Shown: positions 47,266 to 57,591, numbered from the stretch's first letter. The stretch: 64,000 nt of DNA from Bacteroidaceae bacterium (GCA_017427185.1 JAFRTJ010000008.1:1-64000); one strand, 5' to 3'. Notes: generated by a model not told the origin, from the letters alone. Made by a program: numbers and translations.

Positions 47266-47366
47266 AACGATGTCGCCTCACTCTTTCATCGATAAACACA
47301 TCGTCACGCATTTCGCCCGATTTCTCTCCCCATACATTTATTAATTTATTAATGCTTAATTAAATT

Positions 47367-48662
47367 ATGGGTTATTTATTTACATCTGAATCCGTTTCAG
47401 AAGGCCATCCAGACAAAGTGGCCGATCAAATCAGCGATGCCGTTCTAGACAAGATACTGGCATTCGACCCTCAGGCAAAAGTTGCTTGCGAGACACTTGT
47501 TACCACTGGCCAAGTAGTCTTGGCTGGCGAAATCAAGACACAGGCCTACGTAGACCTCCAGCGCATTGCACGCGAAGTGATCAACCGCATCGGCTACACC
47601 AAGACAGAGTACATGTTCGAAGGAAATTCGTGTGGGGTCTTCTCTGCCATTCACGAACAAAGTACAGACATCAATCGAGGTGTGGATCGTGAGATTCGCG
47701 AAGACCAAGGAGCGGGCGACCAAGGCATGATGTTTGGCTATGCTACCAACGAGACCGACAATTATATGCCTCTCAGTTTGGATTTGGCTCACCGCCTGCT
47801 GATTGTGCTTACTGAAATTCGTCGCGAGAAGAAACTGATGACTTATCTCCGACCTGATGCCAAGAGCCAAGTGACCATCGAATACAGCGATGACAATGTC
47901 CCAGTCCGCATCGACACTATTGTGCTCAGTACACAACACGACGAGTTCATCCTTCCCAAGGATGCTTCCCACGAAGCAGAAGTAGAGGCTGACCTTGAGA
48001 TGCAGAAGCGCATCCATGATGACGTGATCAACATTCTCATTCCACGACTAAAAGCATCCATTAGCAACAATCGGATTCTGGCTCTCTTTGACGACAAGAT
48101 CAAATATTTTGTCAATCCTACAGGCAAGTTCGTTGTTGGTGGACCTCATGGAGATACGGGCCTGACAGGTCGTAAAATCATTGTTGATACCTACGGAGGC
48201 AAAGGTGCTCATGGAGGTGGAGCTTTTAGTGGAAAAGATCCTTCTAAAGTTGACCGCAGTGCTGCTTATGCAGCCCGTCACATTGCCAAGAATATGGTCG
48301 CTGCAGGAGTCGCAGATGAGATGCTCGTACAAATAAGCTATGCCATCGGTGTAGCCAAGCCTGTCAGCATCTACGTGAACACCTACGGGCGCAAACACGT
48401 CGACCTCACAGATGGTGAGATTGCCCAAAAGATTCAAAAACTTTTTGACTTGCGTCCCTACAGCATCGAGCAACGGCTGAAACTGCGCAACCCCATCTAC
48501 GAGGAGACAGCTGCGTATGGACACATGGGTCGTGAACCAAAAGTGGTCACCAAGACCTTTGAGTCCCTTTACAACGATCGTCGGAAGATTATGACTGTCG
48601 AGCTCTTCACTTGGGAAAAATTGGATTATGTAGATAAAATCAAGGAGGCATTCGGATTATGA
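47367..48662 (+). CDS. metK: S-adenosylmethionine synthase
   Basis: Makes SAM from methionine and ATP. The 431-residue enzyme has [14 protein letters not shown] at the N-terminus, [10 protein letters not shown], the P-loop-like [22 protein letters not shown] and a typical domain order; it is slightly longer than many homologues. It is under a SAM-II riboswitch and overlaps the LOG-family gene by four bases (ATGA). Confidence 0.96.
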   Translation: MGYLFTSESVSEGHPDKVADQISDAVLDKILAFDPQAKVACETLVTTGQVVLAGEIKTQAYVDLQRIAREVINRIGYTKTEYMFEGNSCGVFSAIHEQSTDINRGVDREIREDQGAGDQGMMFGYATNETDNYMPLSLDLAHRLLIVLTEIRREKKLMTYLRPDAKSQVTIEYSDDNVPVRIDTIVLSTQHDEFILPKDASHEAEVEADLEMQKRIHDDVINILIPRLKASISNNRILALFDDKIKYFVNPTGKFVVGGPHGDTGLTGRKIIVDTYGGKGAHGGGAFSGKDPSKVDRSAAYAARHIAKNMVAAGVADEMLVQISYAIGVAKPVSIYVNTYGRKHVDLTDGEIAQKIQKLFDLRPYSIEQRLKLRNPIYEETAAYGHMGREPKVVTKTFESLYNDRRKIMTVELFTWEKLDYVDKIKEAFGL

Positions 48663-49240
48663 TTCACAGCATTTGCGTTTATTGCGCCAGCAGTACCAAA
48701 ATTGATGACAAGTATTTCGAGGCAGCACATCTGTTAGGTCAAAAGATGGGGCAACTAGGCATCACACTCATCAATGGAGCAGGCAATCTGGGTCTCATGC
48801 AAGCCTCCACAGACGGATGTCTTGAGGCAGGTGGACGAGCCATCGGTGTGATTCCTTCCTTCATGATTGCTGAGAACTGGTGTCATCAGGGCATGACAGA
48901 GATTGTAGAGACTCCTGACATGCACACTCGTCAGCAGAAGATGGCAGAACTCAGCGATGCCGCCATTATTCTTCCTGGCGGATGTGGAACAATGGCTGAA
49001 CTGACGGAACTTATCACGTGGAAACAACTAGGGCTTTATCTCAAGCCCATCGTAATCCTCAACATTGACGGTTACTACGACTCCCTGCTCGAAATGCTTC
49101 ATCGCGCAGCAGATGAGCACTTCATGCGCAACGAGCATACAGCCATCTGGCGTGTGGCCCAATCTGTTGACGAGGCACTTCAACTGGCTATGAGTACACC
49201 TCTTTGGGATACCCAAGTACGCAAATTTGCAGCCATCTGA
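48659..49240 (+). CDS. LOG-family protein (cytokinin riboside phosphate phosphoribohydrolase-like)
   Basis: A 193-residue Rossmann-fold protein of the TIGR00730/LOG type. It shows the nucleotide motif [10 protein letters not shown] and the upstream TRQQKMAEL. Homologues cleave AMP or cytokinin ribotides to base and ribose 5-phosphate; many bacterial members have an AMP-nucleosidase role. It is co-translated with metK. Confidence 0.87.
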   Translation: MIHSICVYCASSTKIDDKYFEAAHLLGQKMGQLGITLINGAGNLGLMQASTDGCLEAGGRAIGVIPSFMIAENWCHQGMTEIVETPDMHTRQQKMAELSDAAIILPGGCGTMAELTELITWKQLGLYLKPIVILNIDGYYDSLLEMLHRAADEHFMRNEHTAIWRVAQSVDEALQLAMSTPLWDTQVRKFAAI

Positions 49241-49242
49241 CG

Positions 49243-50277
49243 ATGTACACATTGCAACCCGATAGTATCCAAAACGCTCCACTCGAGGATGTATCCACTC
49301 AGATTACGTCTGATTCGATACGTCCTCGAAAGTTCAGCGTCTATCGTATTGCACAAAGCATGCCGAACGCGACTCCGTCGCAATTGGATTCTGCCATTCA
49401 AGCCAACCTTCCAGAGCGAGAACATTTCCTCAGTACTCGCCCTGACACCCTCAACATCCCTGGTCTCGTCGGAAAGAATCCCTACGCATCACTCGACAGT
49501 ATGCCTGCTGCCTATCAACAGAGTTTCTTTGCTGAAAACACACTTCTCCACCCAGAATTGGAAGTACGACCAACAGGGTTTGTAGCCACCCGACTTCCTT
49601 ATCGTCTCTGGAGTGACGACTGGATTACAGGCATCATTTTGTTCATCTTCCTGACAGGTGTCTTCATCATCCATCGCAGCAAAAAATTTTTCCGCCTGCA
49701 AGCAAAGAATTTCTTTTTCCCCTCCAACGAGATGCAAAACGCATCCTCTCAGGAAACATGCATCGAACCAGACGCTTCCTTCCTGACAACTCTCGTGCTG
49801 AGTATGATGGGATCCATAATCCTCTTCGGATACATGCAGTACGAAATGGACATCTTCTTCGGTCCCTGGTCGCCCTATGTCCTACTGGGACTTCTCATCG
49901 CGGGATGGCTTCTCTACTTTTTTGTCAAACGGACTGTATATTCCCTGACAAATTGGGTTTTCTTCAACAAACAACAACGCCGTTTTTTTAACGAAGCATA
50001 CTCCTTCCTTTTTTCTCTCGAAGCAGTCCTTCTTTTCCCTGCCCTATTGGTCACCATCTACTTTAAATTCCCATTGCGATATTGTCTATTTGGAATCCTC
50101 GGTTTGGTAATTTTAGTTAAACTTCTGCTTTCATACAAGTGCTTCACTATCTTTTTCAGAAATCTGTTTGGTGGTTTGCTTTTATTTGTATACCTTTGCG
50201 CCCTAGAAATGGCACCTTTGGCCATAATCTGGAGAATTTTGATGCGAACTATTGACATCCTGATTGTAAAATTTTAG
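49243..50277 (+). CDS. DUF4271 membrane protein
   Basis: An Asp/Pro-rich, soluble N-terminal part (about 1-120) is followed by about six membrane helices. The ATG at 49243 directly after the LOG stop gives a 344-residue product; the open frame from 49204 would overlap the LOG gene. The protein is typical of DUF4271 proteins that precede hemD in Bacteroidetes. Its function is unknown. Confidence 0.75.
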   Translation: MYTLQPDSIQNAPLEDVSTQITSDSIRPRKFSVYRIAQSMPNATPSQLDSAIQANLPEREHFLSTRPDTLNIPGLVGKNPYASLDSMPAAYQQSFFAENTLLHPELEVRPTGFVATRLPYRLWSDDWITGIILFIFLTGVFIIHRSKKFFRLQAKNFFFPSNEMQNASSQETCIEPDASFLTTLVLSMMGSIILFGYMQYEMDIFFGPWSPYVLLGLLIAGWLLYFFVKRTVYSLTNWVFFNKQQRRFFNEAYSFLFSLEAVLLFPALLVTIYFKFPLRYCLFGILGLVILVKLLLSYKCFTIFFRNLFGGLLLFVYLCALEMAPLAIIWRILMRTIDILIVKF

Positions 50278-50286
50278 GACAAAAGC

Positions 50287-51030
50287 ATGATTAAAAAGAT
50301 TCTGGTTTCACAACCAAAGCCTTCCTCAGAGAAGTCACCTTACTATGAGATAGCCCGTCGGCGCGGCGTCCAAATAGATTTCCATCCTTTCGTTAAAGTT
50401 GAAGGATTGTCCCCCAAGGAATTCCGTCAGCAGCACATCTCCATCCTGGACTATACCGCTGTGGTCTTTACTTCACGTCATGCTATCGACAATTTCTTCC
50501 AACTTTGCAAAGAGATGCGTGTCAACATCCCCGATGACATGAAATATTTCTGTATCACAGAGACCGTTGCCCTCTATATCCAAAAATACGTCCAGTATCG
50601 TAAACGCAAAGTGTTCTTTGGTACCACAGGAAAGATCAATGACATCATTCCTCAGATGGTCAAGCATAAAACAGAGAAGTATTTCATCCCCTTGAGTGAT
50701 GTCCACAACAATGACTTTGCAGAACTTCTCGACAGCAAGAAGATTATCCACAAAGAGGGTGTCATGTATCGCACCGTCCCCAATCCCTTGCCATCTGATA
50801 AACCTTTCGATTACGACATGGTCATCCTCTTCAGTCCCAGCGGATTGAATGCATTGGTCAAGAACATCCCTGACTTCAAGGATTTCAAGGTTGCCATCGG
50901 ATCCTTTGGTCCCACCACTGCCAAAGCTGTCAGAGATGCAGGTCTTCAACTCGAACTAGAGGCTCCCTCGCAACAATATCCCAGCATCACAGCCGCCCTG
51001 AATGCCTATTTGGAGAATGTAAATGGATAA
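50287..51030 (+). CDS. hemD: Uroporphyrinogen-III synthase
   Basis: Closes hydroxymethylbilane to uroporphyrinogen III in tetrapyrrole synthesis. The 247-residue protein has the two-domain HemD layout with FTSRHAIDNFF in one half and FSPSGLNALVKNI and SFGPTTAKAV in the other. HemD is poorly conserved, but this pattern and the neighbourhood are typical for Bacteroidetes. It overlaps rnpA by eight bases. Confidence 0.83.
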   Translation: MIKKILVSQPKPSSEKSPYYEIARRRGVQIDFHPFVKVEGLSPKEFRQQHISILDYTAVVFTSRHAIDNFFQLCKEMRVNIPDDMKYFCITETVALYIQKYVQYRKRKVFFGTTGKINDIIPQMVKHKTEKYFIPLSDVHNNDFAELLDSKKIIHKEGVMYRTVPNPLPSDKPFDYDMVILFSPSGLNALVKNIPDFKDFKVAIGSFGPTTAKAVRDAGLQLELEAPSQQYPSITAALNAYLENVNG

Positions 51031-51391
51031 CCCTCCAAAACGCACGTTCAGGAAAAGCGAAAGACTCTGCAGCAAGAAAGTCATCGATGCACTCTTTGCG
51101 GGTGGCAACAAGTCTTTCTCAGCCTTTCCACTCCGCGTGGTCTATATGGAAAACTCTGAGCCAGGAGTCAAAGTCCTCATTTCTGTTTCCAAACGGCACT
51201 TCAAACATGCTGTCGATCGCAATCGCGTCAAACGACAGATACGCGAAGCATATCGAAACAACAAGGGCATCCTCCCTGCTGAAAAAGGTTTCAATCTGGC
51301 CTTCATCTGGCTAAGCGATGAGACATCCCCTTCTGACGTAGTCGCTAGTCGAATCATCAATCTACTCACCAGAATCAAAGAAGATGACTAA
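51023..51391 (+). CDS. rnpA: Ribonuclease P protein component
   Basis: Basic protein cofactor of the RNase P ribozyme that trims tRNA 5' ends. The 122-residue product carries the RNR signature [14 protein letters not shown] and an N-terminal [11 protein letters not shown]. Here it sits between hemD and yidD, not in the rpmH-rnpA cluster near oriC. It overlaps both neighbours by eight bases. Confidence 0.94.
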   Translation: MDNPPKRTFRKSERLCSKKVIDALFAGGNKSFSAFPLRVVYMENSEPGVKVLISVSKRHFKHAVDRNRVKRQIREAYRNNKGILPAEKGFNLAFIWLSDETSPSDVVASRIINLLTRIKEDD

Positions 51392-51605
51392 TCCCTTTAC
51401 CTATCTTCTGATTCAACCCATCCGCTTCTATCAGAAGTTCATTTCTCCGCTGACACCCCCCTCTTGCCGCTTCACCCCAACATGCAGCCAGTATGCCATC
51501 GAGGCATTGCGCAAACACGGCCCCATCAAGGGACTCGGCCTCGCCATATGGCGCATCCTGCGATGCAATCCATGGGGAGGTTCCGGATACGACCCTGTAC
51601 CATGA
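51384..51605 (+). CDS. yidD: Membrane protein insertion efficiency factor YidD
   Basis: A 73-residue peripheral membrane protein that assists YidC-dependent insertion. The conserved cysteine pattern [15 protein letters not shown] and [14 protein letters not shown] are diagnostic. It overlaps the TatD-like gene by four bases (ATGA at 51602). Confidence 0.95.
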   Translation: MTNPFTYLLIQPIRFYQKFISPLTPPSCRFTPTCSQYAIEALRKHGPIKGLGLAIWRILRCNPWGGSGYDPVP

Positions 51606-52183
51606 AACACTTCATCGATTTCCACACTCACCATCCCAGCCGACAAGGCGAACTGGTCATCCAGCAGGACGTGGATTCGTGGGGGATCCATCCCTGGCAG
51701 GCTGACCAATCCGCACCAACAGAATTTCCCTCTGACCATCCCTATCTAGCCATTGGCGAATGCGGACTCGACAAGGTCTGTACCACTCCCTTTTCCCTTC
51801 AGATGGAGGTCTTCCTAAAACATATCCAATGGAGCGAAACGCTTCGCAAGCCACTCATCATCCATTGCGTGAAAGCCTTTGATGAAATGCTCTCCCTCCG
51901 CCGCCAGTCGAAAGCCACACAACCCTGGATCCTGCATGGGTTTCGAGGGAAAAAGCAGCAAATGCAGTCGCTCATTTCTCACGGATTCTATATCTCCTTC
52001 GGCTTCCACTACAACCCCCAGAGCCTCCTTTCCTGTCCCTTGGAAAGCATGCTCTTGGAGACTGACGATGACCCACGTCCCATCAGCCTTCTCTATAATC
52101 AGGTAGCCATCGAACTAGGAATTTCCATCAGCAAGCTATCCTCTCAGATGGAAAACAATTACCACACCATCTTTGGCGCGTGA
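51602..52183 (+). CDS. Compact TatD-family metal-dependent hydrolase
   Basis: The 193-residue product, shorter than the usual 260, keeps the metal-binding FHTHHP at the N-terminus, AIGECGLD with the Glu ligand, LIIHCVKAF and the late [10 protein letters not shown]. TatD enzymes are 3'-5' DNases. The ATG at 51602 is preferred over the open-frame start at 51464 because it makes the ATGA overlap with yidD and begins at the metal site. It ends the rnpA operon. Confidence 0.83.
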   Translation: MKHFIDFHTHHPSRQGELVIQQDVDSWGIHPWQADQSAPTEFPSDHPYLAIGECGLDKVCTTPFSLQMEVFLKHIQWSETLRKPLIIHCVKAFDEMLSLRRQSKATQPWILHGFRGKKQQMQSLISHGFYISFGFHYNPQSLLSCPLESMLLETDDDPRPISLLYNQVAIELGISISKLSSQMENNYHTIFGA

Positions 52184-52287
52184 GCAAAAAGAGGACATAA
52201 AAGAAGTGATATTCCTGCTTTCGTCTACGTCCGCTTACTCGTAGCCTCTCGAATCCCTTTGAAATTTAGAAGGCTTGTCAAATTTGT

Positions 52288-53673
52288 TTATTCCACATCA
52301 TCACATAGGAAGTCTGGACGAACATCTGCTTCTTCTGTCAGAATCTGCACATTATGGAACTGCACGTTGCGGGCGTGGCGAACGAAGAATCCCTTGGTAG
52401 GTAGGCATCCCCACATTGTAGCTTCCGGATAGTCCTTCTCCATCTCATTCTTTATGCGTTCGCTAATCTTTGGCAGTTCTGTTTCTGTAATGCCGCCTTT
52501 CTGCTGGATGGTGATATTGGAAAGCCAAATGTTCTCCACAGGATGACCTGGTAAGCCCGTAATACTGCAGCCTGTTGCTCCAGCTCCATGAACCAAGATG
52601 TTGCTAAGTTGAATGCCGTTGATGCGTCCTACCGTGTCAACGGGAACCAGATGGGTAAAGTCGGTGGGGTCGTCGTCTGGACTGCTGAACCGATAGCCTC
52701 GTCCGCGATTACCCAGACGGATGAAAATGGGCGACTCTGTGCCTTCAATGGTGAAATTGGAAATGTTGACATTTTCCATTACTCCTCCATCTACTATCTC
52801 CAACGAGATGGCCGATATGCCACGTGTCAGACCGTAAAGTTTTTTCTCCTGATTGCAGGAAGGCTTCACTACGATACTACTGATGCTGATGTTACGAAAA
52901 CCGCCATTCGACTCTGTCCCCATTTTTACGGCATTGCAATGGCTGGATACGATGCAGTCCGAGATGCGTATATTCTCGCATGGCCGATCAGCGGTAGACT
53001 TTAGGGTAAGGCCATCATCATCCGTGTCAGCAATCATCCCCTTCACCACCACATCACAACAGCAATCCAAATCAAGTGCATCGTTGTTGTAGTTGTCACG
53101 ATTGAATACCGTAACGTCCTCTATCCTCACTCCGTTGCAGGCCAGATAGTGCTGCATCCAGCAACCGCTATTGCGAAGGGTGATGTCGCGCAGCAGAATG
53201 TTCTCGCTCTGGATAAAACGGATGAGATGAGGTCGCAGGATACCAGCCTCCTCCATTGTGGTTTTCTTAAAGACACCGCCTTGACCATCAATGGTGCCCA
53301 ACCCTTCGATAGTTACATTCCTCACCTTGTCGGCGTAAATGAGTTGAAGAGTATTGTGTTGGGTGCGAAGCGAAACGTAATCCGACTTCATGGGACGGTA
53401 GTCCTTGATATCCGTGCTGCCGTAGAGTGTAGCTCCATTCTCAAGGAAGATATGTACGTCGCTTTTTAGGATGATAGTACCAATTCTGTATCCTCCAGCA
53501 GGCACTACTACCCGTCCGCCTCCAGCTTTCGAGCAGTCATCTATGGCTCTTTGTAAGGCAACCGTGCTCAGTCGGGTGGTGTCTGCCCGTGCACCATATT
53601 TCAAGATGTTGAAATCTGTTGCGCCAGCACAAAATGCAACGCATAGTGCCAGCAGAAAAGAAACCTTTCTCAT
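52288..53673 (-). CDS. Secreted GH28-family glycosidase (polygalacturonase-like)
   Basis: A 461-residue exported enzyme with a signal peptide (to about residue 19) and a right-handed beta-helix. GH28 landmarks are GLGTIDGQG, the catalytic-region motifs NNDALDLD and DTDDDGLTLKS, and SSHCNAVKMGTES with its His. The family hydrolyses galacturonan and related pectic chains, but Bacteroidetes members vary in substrate. It stands alone and faces away from the CoA-transferase gene. A -7-like TAACTTCG (complement of 53802-53809) is the best promoter candidate. Confidence 0.87.
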   Translation of the reverse strand: MRKVSFLLALCVAFCAGATDFNILKYGARADTTRLSTVALQRAIDDCSKAGGGRVVVPAGGYRIGTIILKSDVHIFLENGATLYGSTDIKDYRPMKSDYVSLRTQHNTLQLIYADKVRNVTIEGLGTIDGQGGVFKKTTMEEAGILRPHLIRFIQSENILLRDITLRNSGCWMQHYLACNGVRIEDVTVFNRDNYNNDALDLDCCCDVVVKGMIADTDDDGLTLKSTADRPCENIRISDCIVSSHCNAVKMGTESNGGFRNISISSIVVKPSCNQEKKLYGLTRGISAISLEIVDGGVMENVNISNFTIEGTESPIFIRLGNRGRGYRFSSPDDDPTDFTHLVPVDTVGRINGIQLSNILVHGAGATGCSITGLPGHPVENIWLSNITIQQKGGITETELPKISERIKNEMEKDYPEATMWGCLPTKGFFVRHARNVQFHNVQILTEEADVRPDFLCDDVE

Positions 53674-54029
53674 AATACTTCTACAAAATGTACTTTTTTG
53701 CTGTTAATCTATCGAGATATCGAATGGCCTATGCCCCAAAGGACGAGAATGGATCGTATCTTCCTTTTCATTGTTTTGGCCTTTTGTGTTCTATCCGTTT
53801 GCGAAGTTACGAAAATTTGAGAGCAGAACAAAATAAATCCATTCCTTTTTATGGCGAAACGGAACAATTTTGAAATCCACTATCCTTAATGTTGTGAAAG
53901 GCGAAACCACATTTTTCAAAACTATAATAGGAAATGCCTGGTTTCTTGCAAAAAAGGGAGAAGAACTATAAGCTCTTTCAAGAAAAATTCGTACCTTTGC
54001 ATGCAATTTTGAAAACTTTCTAGAAAAAC
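53674..54029. other. Divergent promoter region
   Basis: This 356-bp gap carries the imperfect minus-strand promoter for the GH28 gene (53802-53809) and the plus-strand -7 element at 53992-53999. No gene or repeat was seen in the remainder. Confidence 0.5.
53992..53999 (+). promoter_or_regulatory. -7 element of the CoA-transferase gene
   Basis: TACCTTTG followed by CATGC, 30 bp before the ATG. Confidence 0.65.
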
Positions 54030-55541
54030 ATGGAATTTAACAAACTCACCGCTGCTGAAGCAGCCTCATTTATCAAGAACGGACAAACCATTGGTTTGAG
54101 TGGTTTCACACCCGCTGGTGTTCCCAAAAGTGTTCCCGCAGAAATAGCTAAGCTGGCTACAGCCGAACATGAAGCCGGCAGGCCCTACAAGATCAGTATC
54201 TTCACGGGGGCCAGCACAGGTCAGAGCTGTGATGGCGATCTCTCCAACGCAAACGCTATCGACTTCCGTGCTCCCTACACGACCAATCCTGACTTCCGCA
54301 AGAATGTCAACAGGAATACCCTGCATTACAGCGACCTGAACCTCTCCAACATGGCTACCCAGATACGCCAAGGATACTTAGGTCCCATCCATTGGGCTAT
54401 CATCGAGGCATGTGCCATCGAGAAGGTAGGCAACAAGGCCCACATCTACTTGACTGCTGCGGGGGGTATCAGTCCCACCATATGCCGTCTGGCCAAGGAA
54501 GGCATCATCGTTGAGCTGAATGCTTTCCACAGTCCCAAGAGCAAGGGTATCCACGACGTATACGAGATAGAAGATCATCCTTTCCGTACACCTGTCATGA
54601 TCACCAAGGCGAGTGACCGCATCGGAAAGCCTTATGTGGAAGTTGATGCTGACCGCATTGTTGGAGTGGTTGAGTGCGATATCCCTGATGAGGCACGTGC
54701 TTTCAAGGATCCTGATCCCATCACAACACAGATAGGTCAAAACGTGGCAGACTTCCTGCTCGACAACCTGCGCAAAGGACTCATTCCCAAGAGTTTCCTG
54801 AATCTCCAAAGCGGAGTGGGCAGCGGAGCAAACGCTGTGCTGGGTGCTCTGGGTCAATGTCCTGAGGTTCCCAACTTCAACATCTACACAGAAGTACTGC
54901 AGGATGCACCTGTAGAACTGATGCGTGAGGGTCGCGTGTTGAGCGCAAGTTGCTGCTCGCTGACCGTTACCAACGATTGTCTTCGCGGCATCTACAACGA
55001 CATCGACTTCTTCAAGGACAAACTGGTACTGCGCCCCTCAGAGATCAGCAATAATCCAGAGGTGATTGCCCGCATTGGAGTTTGCTCGTTGAATACCGCC
55101 ATCGAATGCGACCTCTATGGTCACGTGAATTCAACCAAGATATGTGGTACCAAGATGATGAACGGTATCGGCGGTAGCGCTGACTTTACCTGCAACGCAT
55201 ACCTAAGCATCTTCACCTGTGGTTCTACCACCAAGGGAGGTGCCATCAGCAGCATCGTTCCTTTCGCCAGCCACATCGACCATACCAACCATTTCATCGA
55301 TGCGGTAATCACAGAGTATGGTGTAGCAGACTTGCGCCATAAGAGCGACATGCAGAAGGCAGAGGAACTGATCAAGGTGGCTCATCCTGACTACCGTCCC
55401 ATGCTGCAGGATTATCTGAAATATGCAGAGAAGAATGGAGGCCATACTCACCACTGCCTGAGTGCTGCCTTTGCTATGCACGACACCTTCCTGCGCAAGG
55501 GAGACATGCGCCTGACTGATTTTGCTGAATACGTCAAGTAA
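54030..55541 (+). CDS. Acetyl-CoA hydrolase/transferase family (succinyl-CoA:acetate CoA-transferase-like)
   Basis: Moves CoA between carboxylic acids, in this group usually succinyl-CoA and acetate or propionate, as part of succinate/propionate fermentation. The 503-residue protein has an N-terminal GLSGFTPAGVPK, SGVGSGANAVLGALG and the active-site region ITEYGVADLRHKS, whose Glu is the expected CoA-thioester residue. It is monocistronic. Confidence 0.9.
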   Translation: MEFNKLTAAEAASFIKNGQTIGLSGFTPAGVPKSVPAEIAKLATAEHEAGRPYKISIFTGASTGQSCDGDLSNANAIDFRAPYTTNPDFRKNVNRNTLHYSDLNLSNMATQIRQGYLGPIHWAIIEACAIEKVGNKAHIYLTAAGGISPTICRLAKEGIIVELNAFHSPKSKGIHDVYEIEDHPFRTPVMITKASDRIGKPYVEVDADRIVGVVECDIPDEARAFKDPDPITTQIGQNVADFLLDNLRKGLIPKSFLNLQSGVGSGANAVLGALGQCPEVPNFNIYTEVLQDAPVELMREGRVLSASCCSLTVTNDCLRGIYNDIDFFKDKLVLRPSEISNNPEVIARIGVCSLNTAIECDLYGHVNSTKICGTKMMNGIGGSADFTCNAYLSIFTCGSTTKGGAISSIVPFASHIDHTNHFIDAVITEYGVADLRHKSDMQKAEELIKVAHPDYRPMLQDYLKYAEKNGGHTHHCLSAAFAMHDTFLRKGDMRLTDFAEYVK

Positions 55542-56104
55542 TCCATCCAAATTTTATTGGTACAGATAATCAGGAAGGGGAGCTCCAGTTGGGGTTCCCT
55601 TTCTTGGATACAGGAAAGACGACAGAAAAAGTAGAACAGGCCTCCACTGGCATCTTGTTTTGTCAGGATTTCAGAACAACATTCTTTCGAGAGGAAAAAG
55701 TGCCTTCATGGTGTCCTAACCAACACTTTGAGGGAAAGATCCTCTTACCGCCAATCCGTTGGGAACCAGTCGGTTGCAATGAAATCATCGCTGAGTTCAC
55801 AATCCTCTTCGAGACACGACCTGTTGAATCTTGCCTTTCAACGTGTTGACTCGACAAAGTTGACGTGTTGAAATCGCAGACACAACACGTTGTTTTTCCC
55901 TTCTCAACGTGTTGTTCCCTCGAATGGCTCTTGAAAGACAGTATGCTGAATGGATTTGTAAGGATTCCTGAAACCTTCAGAGGCTGATGGATATTCCCCC
56001 AAAAGACAAAGAATCATCCTCTTCAACTAAGAGAAAGTGGAAGAATTGTTTCGATTTGGATTGCGTTTGTATTCCGATTTCTTGGATAGTTGAGCAAAAA
56101 AGCG
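55542..56104. other. Intergenic region with repeat array
   Basis: A weak hairpin (55575-55602, AAGGGGAGCTCC against GGGGTTCCCTT) may end the CoA-transferase transcript. A 5-unit dyad array (55817-55914) and the promoter of the peptidase gene (56105-56112) follow. The 86-codon frame at 55589-55849 runs into the array and has no coding features. Confidence 0.5.
55817..55914. repeat. Phased CAACNNGTTG array, copy 4
   Basis: Five units start at 55817 (CGACCTGTTG), 55839 (CAACGTGTTG), 55861 (TGACGTGTTG), 55883 (CAACACGTTG) and 55905 (CAACGTGTTG), always exactly 22 bp apart. Both AC and GT centres are present in this array, which shows that the centre, not the orientation, varies. Confidence 0.92.
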
Positions 56105-56112
56105 TATTTTTG
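56105..56112 (+). promoter_or_regulatory. -7 element of the C1 peptidase gene
   Basis: TATTTTTG followed by CAA, 34 bp before the ATG. Confidence 0.6.
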
Positions 56113-56145
56113 CAACCATAAAACGGAAAACATAAAACAAGAGAC

Positions 56146-57546
56146 ATGAAGATGAGAAAGACTCTGATTTTGGCAGTCATGATGGCTGCAGGCACATTTG
56201 CCCAAGCGCAAACCAGCATCACGCGCGAAGTACTGAATTCCTTGGAAGGCACCTACACAGGCACTCCCGCTGAGAAAGCAATACGCAACGCCCTAAGCAG
56301 CAACAGCATCCAAAAGATGGCTGTAAATCAGGAAAACACTCAGGCACCTGATACTTACTTCAGCGTGGAAGTGAAGAACACGGGAATCAGCGACCAGCAG
56401 GGGAGCGGACGCTGCTGGTTGTTCACGGGGACCAATGTACTGCGCAACCGTGCCATGAAGAATCTGGGGATAAAGGATTTCTTCTTCAGTCAAGTCTATC
56501 TTTTCTTCTATGACCAATTGGAAAAGAGCAACCTTTTCCTGCAGGGCGTGATAGATACCCGCAAGAAGCCTCTGGATGACCAGATGGTGACGTGGCTCTT
56601 CAAGAATCCTCTCTCTGACGGTGGAACCTACACGGGCGTAGCAGATTTGGTGGCAAAATATGGTCTTGTCCCCCAGGACGTGATGGCTGAGACCTACAAC
56701 AGCAACAGCACCAGCGAATTCTGTGGACATCTGAAGCGAAAACTGCGCGAGTTTGGTATCCAGCTGCGAGAAAAAAGTGAGGCGGGCACCAGCGAGAAGG
56801 ACCTGGAGAAGATGAAGGTGGAACAGCTGAAAACTGTCTACCATTTGCTCGTGCTGGCTTACGGTCAACCTCCCAAAAGCTTCACCTGGGCTCCCAAGAA
56901 GGATGGAAAGACTATCGGCTCCCCCAAGACCTACACTCCACAGGAATTCTACAAAGAGATATGTGCAGGCGAAGATGACCTGTATGCTGATTATGTGATG
57001 CTGATGAACGACCCCAGCCGCCCCTTCAACCAAGTCTATGAGATTGATTATGACCGTCACCTCTACGATGGGCACAACTGGCTCTACGTGAACCTCGACA
57101 TCGAGGCCCTGGAATCCATGGCTATCTCATCGCTGAAAGACTCCTGCCAGATGTATTTCAGTTGCGACGTTGGCAAGTTCCTGGATCGTACGACCGGTAT
57201 TCTGGACTTGAACAATTTCGACTACGCAAGTCTGCTGGGCACCACCTTTGGCATGAACAAGAAGCAGCGCATCCAGACATTCGACAGCGGAAGTACCCAT
57301 GCAATGACCCTGATGGCCGTTGATCTCGATGAGAATGGCAAGCCAAAGAAGTGGAAGGTAGAGAACAGCTGGGGTGAGAAATCTGGATATAAGGGCTACA
57401 TGATCATGACGAAGGAATGGTTCCGTGAGTACATGTTCCGCTTAGTCATCAACAAGAAATACTGCACGCCTCAAGTGATGGAGCTGCTGAAGAAGAAACC
57501 CGTCAAGCTACCCGCATGGGACCCCATGTTCATGGGTGAGGAATAA
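56146..57546 (+). CDS. Exported C1-family cysteine peptidase (bleomycin hydrolase/PepC-like)
   Basis: A 466-residue papain-like peptidase. The catalytic set is intact: Cys90 in DQQGSGRCWLFTG, a His in STHAMTL and the Asn in VENSWGE, with a Gln (84/85) for the oxyanion hole. PepC/bleomycin-hydrolase enzymes act as hexameric aminopeptidases; most are cytoplasmic, but this one starts with a signal peptide (to about residue 22, ending AQAQ), which points to the periplasm or outside. The Met at residue 3 is an alternative start. Confidence 0.87.
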   Translation: MKMRKTLILAVMMAAGTFAQAQTSITREVLNSLEGTYTGTPAEKAIRNALSSNSIQKMAVNQENTQAPDTYFSVEVKNTGISDQQGSGRCWLFTGTNVLRNRAMKNLGIKDFFFSQVYLFFYDQLEKSNLFLQGVIDTRKKPLDDQMVTWLFKNPLSDGGTYTGVADLVAKYGLVPQDVMAETYNSNSTSEFCGHLKRKLREFGIQLREKSEAGTSEKDLEKMKVEQLKTVYHLLVLAYGQPPKSFTWAPKKDGKTIGSPKTYTPQEFYKEICAGEDDLYADYVMLMNDPSRPFNQVYEIDYDRHLYDGHNWLYVNLDIEALESMAISSLKDSCQMYFSCDVGKFLDRTTGILDLNNFDYASLLGTTFGMNKKQRIQTFDSGSTHAMTLMAVDLDENGKPKKWKVENSWGEKSGYKGYMIMTKEWFREYMFRLVINKKYCTPQVMELLKKKPVKLPAWDPMFMGEE

Positions 57547-57591
57547 ACCATCGACCTGTCAAGTCATCTCTAGAAAAAAGCAGTTTCAACG

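Noticed and set aside
55589..55849. 86-codon plus-strand ORF
   Set aside because: It runs into the dyad array, starts inside a hairpin and has no codon or domain features.
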